Part shown: positions 56,420-64,000 of the stretch, one piece after another | Numbering within the stretch: the first letter of the stretch is position 1 | How the letters are laid out: the number at the start of each line of letters is the position of its first letter | Assembly: GCA_016647705.1 (NCBI GenBank) | Contig: JAENRU010000487.1 | Span: forward strand, 434,001 to 498,000 | DNA length: 64,000 nucleotides | Source: Eucommia ulmoides | Lineage: Eukaryota; Streptophyta; Magnoliopsida; Garryales; Eucommiaceae | Reading direction: 5' to 3' | Translations under genes and position numbers: made by a program | Notes under the pieces: generated by a model | Databases searched by the model: none | Seen by the model: the letters and a program-made list of their open reading frames with translations, nothing else | What the model was told of the DNA's origin: nothing

Positions 56420-57000
56420 GTAAACCATGTCTTGGATGGCTTTTATCTTCTCAGGACTGGCCTCTATTCCTTTCTTGGTCACCGTGTGCCAGAGGAATTT
56501 CCCTGCTCCAACCCCGAAGACATATTTGCTCGAATTCAATCTCATCATGTGCTATCGAAGGATGTTGAAGGAAGCTTGCAAATCTTTCAGGTGCTTGGTT
56601 TCCAATTTGCTTTTGAAGAACATATGATCGATTTAGACCTCCATCGTTTTACTGAGCACATTAGCAAACATTTTACTGAAAAATGTTGCCCCAACATTTT
56701 TCAATCTAAAGGCATGACCTCGTAGCAGTACAACCCTTTGTTAATTATGAATACAATTTTCTCCTCGTTACGACGTACATATTTATCTAGTTGTAGCCTG
56801 GAAATGCATCCAAGAAACTGAGTAGCTTAAATCCAGCATTGGCGTCTACTATGACGTCAATCTTTTAGAGTCAGAAGTAGTCTTTCAAGCACACTTTATT
56901 GAGGTCGGTAAAGTCAACCCACATGCCCCACTTCCCGATCTTATTCTTAACTTGCACCACATTGGCCAACCAAATTCGAAAGTTAATCTCTATAATCATA
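56420..57000 (-). pseudogene. Gypsy reverse transcriptase remnant (copy C)
   Basis: On the minus strand, around 56970-56880, it reads as an RT block paralogous to 1250-1150, with the 'GMWVDFTDLNK'-type motif. The palm region is eroded. Only one copy of the segment that is duplicated in copy A is present. Confidence 0.65.
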
Positions 57001-57465
57001 TCGCCATCAAGTAGGCCTCATTTCTTCTTCGATAATCTTTTATCTCTCTAATCCAAATTTTCAATGCTTCTGCCTGATCGGAGGATGATCGAGATCCATG
57101 TAGAGTTGATGCATTGTAACCTCTTGCTTTATCTTGGGCCAATCCTCATTGACCAGGCAAACACGTTGTGATTAAGTCTCAGAGCTCGGTCAATTGCTTT
57201 TTTAGCTCCTCGGGCACCTCCGAGCCTATTTGCACCATTTATTTCTCATTTGTCGAGCGCACTCGAACCGAGACCAACTTATCATTAGGTTTTGGTCAGG
57301 GTTGTTGGGGCTTCTCTTCTTTTAGGTTAACAATAATCCATTTCTTCGTCTTCTTGCTTTCTTCTTTCTAATAGACATCTCCATCATGAATCATTCTTGA
57401 GCTATGCCCTGGCTTATCCTCACTGATGCGACTTTATTCTTGGTAGGGAACTTTATTGCCAGATG

Positions 57466-57951
57466 CTAGTTATAAGTAATGGCCTTCAGTGCATTTAAGC
57501 ACGGTCTCCCAATAATGGCATTATAGGCCGAGGGGCAATCCACCACCATGAACTTGATGTCCACGGTGGAATGCTTGGGCTCAACCCTAGCGATGAGCAA
57601 CAAAGTAATCCAGCCTAATGGCTTGACGATCTTTTCCCCAAAGTTAGTCGGTGGTGTCATTATCGACTTCAATTTCTCGAGCCCAATTTCCATCTTTTGG
57701 AAGGCCGGGAGATAGATAATTTCCACCGAGCTCCCGTTGACGACGAGGATCTTCCCGATGTTATAGTTGGTAATTTGTAGTCTCACAGCTAGAGTGTTAT
57801 TGTGTGGAGTGTCGATTCCTCTCAGGTCTTCCTCGATGCACGTGGTCGTTTCATGCTCGGAGATAGAGGCCTTATACAATTGGATGCATAGTCCTTGGCC
57901 TTCATTTTTTCCTTTCAAGCATTGGATTTCTAGTTGGTCACTGAGGTTCAT
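57466..57951 (-). pseudogene. Gypsy aspartic protease remnant (copy C)
   Basis: A 161-residue open stretch that begins upstream of the protease ('LSDQLEIQCLKGKNEGQGL'). It shows 'ILVVNGSSVEIIYLPAFQKM' and 'SAYNAIIGRPCLNALKA'. The Asp of the D-N-G-S-S site is replaced by Val. It is longer and better kept than 1779-2159. Confidence 0.78.
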
Positions 57952-58357
57952 CCCGAGGTAAACCCTCTATGAATGGTCCTGATTTCTCCCCGGACATCGA
58001 GCCTCTCGTTGACCTCTTCTCGTCGGCCTTCCTAATATTGATTGTTGGTAAACCGTCTCAAGTAACTTCGATTGAGCTCATCAATCATATTCTTCAGATT
58101 GTAGCAATTGTCAGTGGTATGCTTGTGCCCAATGAAAATCACATCACTTATCTGATGTATTGGCTTTGCCCTATCTTTTAAGGGTTGTGATGACTTTTGC
58201 CAACTTCTTACCTCTAATGTGCATCAGCATAGGCCCAAGTAGTCCATTCAGCAACGTGTAGTTCGAGTATCAAAAAGGGAATTTTGGCTCCCAAGCTGCT
58301 TATCAGACTCGCTCCAATCTTAGTCACCATTTTTTTTAATTGGGATTCGTCCCCGCC

Positions 58358-58750
58358 TTACTTGTTGTACATTAACTTCTCAACATTGTGTTTTTCTTTT
58401 AGGTCTTCCTCTTCTTTTGCTCGACCCTTGTAGATGTCTTTAGCCGAGATGAACTCTGTTGACAAGGTAGGGGCCGAGGTTAGGGTTTTGGGCGGGGCTT
58501 GAGCTATTTCATAGAGAAAAGGCCCCTTCTTGACTCCACTAATCAGGGCTACTACGACCATTTTGTTGTCGAGATCTTCTACTTGATTGGACTCTTTCTT
58601 AAATCTCTCTAGATAGGCATCGATATTCTTATTCTTTCTCTGCCTGACTACAAGCTGGTGAGAATGATTCTTTGCCCATTTCTTGTTGCTGACAAATTGA
58701 TAAACAAAGATAGTGCTCAAAGATTCAAAATAATAAAATACCCCTAACAT
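58358..58750 (-). pseudogene. Gypsy gag remnant (copy C)
   Basis: 130 residues: 'KWAKNHSHQLVVRQRKNKN' (missing in copy A), 'IDAYLERFKKESNQVEDL', 'GPFLYEIAQAPPKTL', then a Lys/Glu-rich tail. A retrotrans_gag-type core. Confidence 0.78.
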
Positions 58751-60837
58751 CAGGGTCTTGTACTACTTAGCAGTTCAATGAGTATTACCTGAAATGCCTA
58801 GCATTTGACAAAGTTGGATGCTCCGTAAAGATCCATGTCAGCATGGGATGAATCGATGTGCTTGTCACAGTAAGTTGTACCGCGATAGGTACCGATCTAA
58901 GATGCAACTAAAGTTGGTCGGACCCTTTCCTTGAGCAGCCGAGCAGTAAAAGACAGCGCACTCCTCTTCACAATATCCTAAATGTTGGGTTCGAATCCCA
59001 TTTGCACCAACTTCTCATTTATGGCGTTAACTTGATCACAAAGATCATTGTTTCCTTGTCGGACTCTCTCCAATCAGTAAGGTCTTTCGTGGGACACCGA
59101 GGATGCTTCCACCGAGTAGGGATAGTCGACATCATGTGGTAGATCGATGGGTCAACTATAGGCTCGGGCATTTGCGAGGGTTGTGATGTTGTTTGGCGTG
59201 AGACTCATCCTTTCTCAAGATCGAGCCAGAAATGGACATTGGTTATTTGCTCGTTCTATGGCACTCTACTCGTCTCAGGGCGCGAGATTTTCATGCTGAA
59301 GTTATACTCGTTCTCGCTAAAGTTGTTCAAGCTTGTGCCTCATCTTCTGTCGCTCTCTCCTCGACTCTTCTTCCCGACGATGTCCTGTCAAGCTCTTCGG
59401 CCTCCATTCGCAACAAAATGTGCCTCGCTCACTATAAGGAGGTACATTGCCCTACTACCAAGGTAGCAGTTGAGTTTGCCTGGCAAGTTGTTAAATACTT
59501 TGGAGATTCCTTTGTGAGATATCTCGCATCTTTCTCATGAATCCCATAATTAATGAATGGGTTCATCGGATAGGCCAACACCTAGATTCGCAATATGAAT
59601 TTGATGTCTCTTTATTTGTTGATTGCTAGTCATGATCCCGGATTGGAGAGTGACCATGAAATTTCTCAAAGTATGAGAAACGATGAATTATTTTCACAAA
59701 CGGTGTCAATCTGATGATACCTGAACTTGGATCGTTAGATAACTTATTAGAAGGCATGGTCGCTTGCCGAAGGGTTGTCAGATACATTTCAAGGGACGAA
59801 CACATGGTGAACGTTGCGGGACATGTATCGGAGTGTTTTAGAGAATTAAAAATTTAGATTTCAAACCGATATACAAACTATGACACATTAGGACCATGTT
59901 AGGGACACGACGGGATACTATACATTTTTAAAACTTATAGGGTAATAAATATAAATAAACTAAACTCCATATTTCTAAATTTTTTTTAAAATCATTGTTT
60001 CTATTAAGCATACCATGTCTTGTCCACCAATTTTCGCCCTCCAGATTAATTTTCTACAATTTTTTATATTTTCAATTTAATAGTTAAATTTCTGTAATTT
60101 TTATTTTATAGCATGTGTATGTTTTTATCTATTTAGGTATTGATATTTATTATTTTTATGTAATAATTGATTTCCAACGTCTGTTGGTTATAAATGAAAA
60201 TTACTTATAAAATTTTAAAATATGTAAAACAAATAATAATATATTGGTGTACCCTAACCGCACCGTATCCTTATTTTTGAAATTCGCCTTATTCCCATGT
60301 CAAAAATGACAAGCATTCCCGTGCTTCTTAGGTAACCTCCCTAAACTTGGATTCTTGCAAAATGATGAATTGCATGTGGACCTAATTCTGTTGCACTTCC
60401 AGTGTAAAAATAAGTAATATTTAATTCTGGTAGAATTCAGGCAAAGATTTGCTTAGGAATTGGGCGTATTTTAGCCCGACAGAGCCCCGTGGTATTTATA
60501 ATCATGGGAAGACTTGTTTAGTAAGTCTTTCTAGGAGCTCAGTCAATCCACATTAATGCACGAGAGATTCGCGGGATTAAGGGGCTTATGTCCTTTAAAT
60601 TGGCTATCTGATCCTCTTTCCTTATTGGGATTTAGTAGTTGCCCCGTGTTGGAGGTCAAAGCCCTCGCTGGGTGTACATGTGCCCAACTTCGGTAATACT
60701 GAAATTTAGTAGTCTCATAAAGGCCCGGGACGAATTCCTGCACAAATCGATATCATGGTCAATATTGTCTCATTGGTCTTGGGCAGACTCCTCGGGTCTT
60801 AATGGGTTGTGCTCTATTTAATTTGCTTTACTTGTAA

Positions 60838-60985
60838 GCCTTAGGTATAATGGCAAGATTGCTCCATTGTAACCTAAAGATTCCAGCTTCAAATCTTGAA
60901 AACAACCTTTCTATATAAAGAGATAAAGTTGCGTACGTTTAACCCTTCCCATACTCTGCCCTTGCGAGAGCTTTCGAATCTTTTT
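60838..60985 (+). mobile_element. Au-like SINE (copy C)
   Basis: Paralogue of 5070-5228: GCTCCATTGTAACCTAAAGA, CTTCAAATCTTG, AAGTTGCGTACGTTTAACCC, then CCTTCCCATACTC and GCGAGAGCTTTCG. Its B-box is more eroded than in copy A. Confidence 0.65.
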
Positions 60986-61493
60986 TACTCGTGAGCTATC
61001 CTTCACACGTGTTTTTTCTTGTAACTTCCCAAAATATCCCTCATCAACTATAGATTATCCTGAAATATCCCTATCAACTATAGAAAGGAAATGCCATTTG
61101 ACATTTGAACAAACCAAGTCAGGCGATAACCAACTAGTAACACAAATTATTTTTTCCCAGCTAGTCATTTTTAAAAACACCTCGGTGGCAATATTGAAAA
61201 GAAAGAAAATAACTTGAGACTTTAAAAAATTACAGATATGTTTTTCCCCCATAAACCCTCTTTTAAAACAAAACAATATTTTTACTCCCACGCAAACAAA
61301 ATATTATTCAAAATTATTATTTAAAAATATATATATATACACGAACTCTTATTAATATGTAAAAAGTGGACAAGTGAAATTTTAAAAATTAAATAAAATT
61401 TGTATATATAAAAGAAGGATAAGTTTAGAATGAGAATTATTTTGTAGTTTAATTTCAGTAATTTTGAGCCCTAATAAAAACTCATAAAATTAT
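60986..61493 (-). other. Intron 2 of copy C between SINE and Mutator-like element
   Basis: Matches the flanks of the hAT insertion in copy A (empty site near 61041) and then 7572-7924. About 100 bp near 61220-61325 has no counterpart in copy A. Confidence 0.6.
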
Positions 61494-61799
61494 GAGTTTT
61501 TTATTATTTAGTCCCTATTTAAGAGACCATGTAGGATTCAAACCTTTATGAACTGTTCATTTGACATTCAAACCTCAATTAAGTTTTTAATCCTTGAGTA
61601 GACAAAATAGGACAAGAAAAGACACATATACCCCTCTCTCTCACATTTACGTTAACTATCTTTTTATTTCTGATTCACAATCCTTATTTTCTCTCTAAAG
61701 CAACCCACGTTCACTCACAATCAATAATCCTCATTCTCTCTCTAAACAAACCCACCTTCACTCACAATCAATTTTCTCGCATTCTGAGCACCAATCTGA

Positions 61800-62118
61800 A
61801 AATTGAGAGCTTCTCTCTCTAGCTTGAACTCTCTTTCTCTAAAAACCCTAGGTGAGGGAGGCGACGGTGGTGAAATCGCCGATCTATTCATCTCACGCTC
61901 GCTCACTCCGATCTCGCTTCGCCAGTCCTTGTCGTCCCCAACCTCAGCGACGGTCGACTTTGGGCTGCGACACCCGTCGGCAGTTAGATCTGAGCGTTCT
62001 CGGTTCTGCTCTTTCATGGCGACGACAACCTCGGCAATCGATAAGGCTCTTTCTCTCTATCTCACTCCAAATCTATACCTCTAAATAGATCTGAAGCGAC
62101 AATTTGGATCGGACCAGT

Positions 62119-62156
<38 letters not shown>

Positions 62157-62520
62157 TCTCTCGATTTCTCAGTGAAATCCCCAAGATCGGCGATGGCTAC
62201 AGGCTTGGACATGTCCGACGGTTGTCATGTCTCAAATCTGTCGCCGCGTCCTACGCTATGTATGGAAACAGTGTTTTTCTTCTTTGGTTTTGCTCTAGCA
62301 GTGGTATGGTTTGCCTCTGCCTTTTTTATTCTTACTTCCAGATGCTAAGAGATTCAGTTGCATCTGAATCTCTTGACGGGTCCGGAATTGCTTCAATTTT
62401 TGTTTTCAATCTTCTATGTAGGTTTCGTTTGGTTTGGTTTTGGATTCTACTGTATGCTTCTATTTCAGGTTTTCGATTTCGGATCATGCCTGGAAGTTCT
62501 GTTTGTTGAATTCTCTTTGT
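61800..62520 (+). other. Possible captured gene fragment inside the Mutator-like element
   Basis: It has higher GC and CT-rich leader-like sequence. ATG-led frames include one at 62193 starting 'MATGLDMSDGCHVSNLSPRP' and others at 61852-62088 and 62120-62509. None matches a family I recognise. The pattern (UTR-like then coding-like) fits Pack-MULE capture, but a chance origin is possible. Confidence 0.4.
62128..62153. repeat. (CT)n microsatellite
   Basis: About 13 CT units inside the Mutator-like element. Confidence 0.95.
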
Positions 62521-62639
62521 TTGTTTATTTCATAACCAGTGAATACAAGTTGGTTAGGTTTTTGTTTTGGTTGGGTGGTTTAGTCTTCCTTGTGTATCTT
62601 TCTAGGTGTATCTCGAGGTTTTTAATTCATACAAAAAAT

Positions 62640-63715
62640 GTATATTAACGTTAATGTAAATGCGACCCAAACATACATTCAGATCTGAATTGCAAATTTT
62701 TTTTAGGGTCTGTTTGGTTTTTTATTTATTTTAGGGAATTTTCAAATCTGAATTGAATTTTTGTTATGGCTATGAATGGTGGTGGAGATGGAAAGGGTGT
62801 TAATTTTACGTTAACGTTGATGTATTTATGTGATTTTTTTCCACATATTTTCTGGACAAAATTAATGTATTAACGTTAACTCACATAGAGGCAATAAAAT
62901 GTGAATTAACGTTAACGCAAATTTAACACAAACACACATTCAGTTCAAAAGAACGAAATATCACATATGACAATTACCGTTAACGCATAACAAAAGTATG
63001 TGATAGGACGTTAACGTTAATATTCAAGTAAAATACGTTAACACATAGAACTCTTAAAAAATAAAATACGTCAACGTTAACATAGTGAGAGACAAAAAAT
63101 GTATATTAATGTTAACGCAAATCCACACAAAACAAATGATATATGATGAATTAACGTTAACATAACACACAAACTAGATGAGAAAAATGCATTAACGTGA
63201 AAAAAATAAATTAAAACAAAAAAGATCAACACACAAAAAAATAACAAAGACATGAATACGTTAATATTAACACAGAAGACTCCAAAAAACATGTGTTAAC
63301 GTTAACGTGTAAAAAAAATATGGATTCAATAACGTTAACGTAAATTCAAAATGTATTTTTGTAATATAGTGACTGAATAATTATATTAACGTTAACTCAC
63401 TATTAATGTTAACGTGTATGATTTTTAAAAATATAAAAAATGCATTAACGTTAACGTGCAAAAAAAAGTATGAATTCAACAACGTTAACGTGAATTCAAA
63501 ATGTATTTTTGTAATATAGTACCTGAATAATTACATTAATGTTAACTCACTGTCAACGTTAATGTGAATAATTTTTAAAAATATGAAAATACATTAACGT
63601 TAACGTGCAAAAAAAAAAAAAATGGATTCAACAACTTTAACGTGAATTCAAAATGTATTTTTGTAAATAGTGTTTGAATAATTACGTTAACGTTAACTTA
63701 CTGTTTGTCTATTTT
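62640..63715. repeat. Dense TTAACGTTAACG palindromes, partly in 155-bp tandem units
   Basis: About 30 exact or near copies of TTAACGTTAACG lie in 1.1 kb. From about 63325 to 63700 they sit in two to three tandem units of roughly 155 bp (ATTCAAAATGTATTTTTGTA, GAATAATTA, AACGTTAACTCACT, then AACGTTAACGTGCAAAAAAA). Both AACGTT and GTTAAC are palindromic. Isolated copies also occur near 61650. Confidence 0.88.
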
Positions 63716-63876
63716 TATCTTGTTGTATAGGATAAAATGATATATTCGTAAATATTATAGAACAGAATGGACAAAATATAAGAATTTTTTTTTAAATATT
63801 TTATGAATAAAGAAAAGTGATCCTCTGAATCCTAAACACTAAGGACTAAATAATAAAATCCCTTAAAATTATTTAC

Positions 63877-63987
63877 CTTCTGTCCTCTTCCTGTAGAGTA
63901 TCCAGACGATGAAACCCAGTACGGCAAAACCAGAAATCACAGAAACTGATGCGATGGTTGCAGTTCTTCTCGAATTGTTGCCGGAAT
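63877..63987 (-). CDS. S-RLK copy C, exon 2 (transmembrane segment)
   Basis: A 111-bp exon: DSGNNSRRTATIAS, hydrophobic VSVISGFAVLGFIVWI, then LYRKRTE. The donor GTAA is at 63873-63876 and the acceptor TTTGAAG ends at 63988. The exon 1 side (lectin, S-locus and PAN domains) lies beyond the right edge; 63988-64000 is intron 1. Together with exons 3-7 it would encode a complete membrane-anchored kinase if exon 1 is intact. Confidence 0.88.
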
Positions 63988-64000
63988 CTTCAAATTTTTA

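Larger units (their letters stand above)
56230..60830 (-). mobile_element. Decayed Ty3/gypsy fragment in intron 2 of copy C
   Basis: The same element, truncation and position as at 430-5050 in copy A. Minus-strand order: leader/LTR part (60830-58750), gag (58750-58358), linker, protease (57951-57466) and RT remnants (about 57000-56420). It keeps longer open stretches than copy A. It lacks the 83-bp duplication and has a complete gag centre. Confidence 0.78.
61494..63862. mobile_element. Mutator-like (Pack-MULE-like) element at the exon 2 splice donor of copy C
   Basis: Terminal repeats GAGTTTTTTATTATTTAGTCC (left) and, on the other strand, GGGATTTTATTATTTAGTCC (right) continue into TAGGATTCA-type sequence. 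The flanks ATAAAATTAT (61484-61493) and TTAAAATTAT (63863-63872) form a 9-10 bp target duplication. Copy A has an uninterrupted TAAAATTAT there. The interior has a GC-richer 5'-UTR-like block (61780-62250) and an AT-rich block dense in GTTAACG. No transposase is seen. The right TSD ends one base before the donor sequence of exon 2. Confidence 0.83.

Noticed and set aside
58983-59012. tRNA-like T-arm GGGTTCGAATCCCATTTGCACC
   Set aside because: No matching 5' acceptor strand or D-arm precedes it. On the other strand it is part of the decayed gypsy polyprotein (also at 3243-3272).

Overview
The window is nuclear DNA of a flowering plant, most likely a eudicot. It is AT-rich, has GT-AG introns, S-domain receptor-kinase genes, Ty1/copia and Ty3/gypsy retrotransposons, a tRNA-derived SINE, and hAT, Mutator-like, CACTA and MITE elements. 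No bacterial, viral or CRISPR locus is present. All alignments and domain calls were made by eye.

The host genes form a tandem cluster of G-type lectin S-receptor-like kinases (S-RLKs), all on the minus strand. Copy A has an intact ectodomain exon (8127-9417), a transmembrane exon (7925-8035) and the first kinase exon (51-208), and then runs off the left edge. Copy B (49404-49757) is a stump holding the end of the PAN domain and the membrane exon, with no kinase exon. Copy C has its transmembrane exon at the right edge (63877-63987) and five kinase exons between 53084 and 56000, all open and spliceable; its ectodomain exon lies beyond the window. A and C share a very long intron 2 (about 7.7 and 7.9 kb). 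Both introns carry the same decayed Ty3/gypsy fragment and the same SINE, so the copies arose by a duplication that postdates those insertions. Each intron then gained its own transposon: a hAT nested in a hAT in A, and a Mutator-like element next to the splice donor in C.

9.4-49.4 kb is a graveyard of nested elements. (i) A non-autonomous gypsy-type LTR element (10436-16041, TSD TCATA) lies inside an older relative. (ii) 16-21.5 kb holds fragments, including the C-terminus and LTR of a chromovirus and a broken NATA-like acetyltransferase. (iii) Copia-1 (21908-28322, TSD CATCA) is complete in structure but riddled with stops. (iv) A LINE ORF1 fragment is interrupted by a solo LTR (30014-31552, TSD CTTGG). 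(v) A long foldback Mutator-like element lies at 32744-34698 (TSD GGTGGTTATA). (vi) Copia-2 is degenerate (about 36.9-43.6 kb), and a second solo LTR of the same family (37616-39223, TSD ATGAT) interrupts its leader. (vii) A region rich in tandem repeats and microsatellites spans 43.6-49 kb.

The least ordinary signals are two hairpin-forming minisatellites (46-bp units at 12825-13350, 44-bp units at 43642-44085). In the second, stem bases change in a compensatory way between units. Other unusual signals are the dense GTTAACG-type palindromes in the Mutator-like element of copy C, and that element's position against a splice donor. No new enzyme system was found. The only open reading frames likely to be functional host genes are the S-RLK exons of copies A and C.
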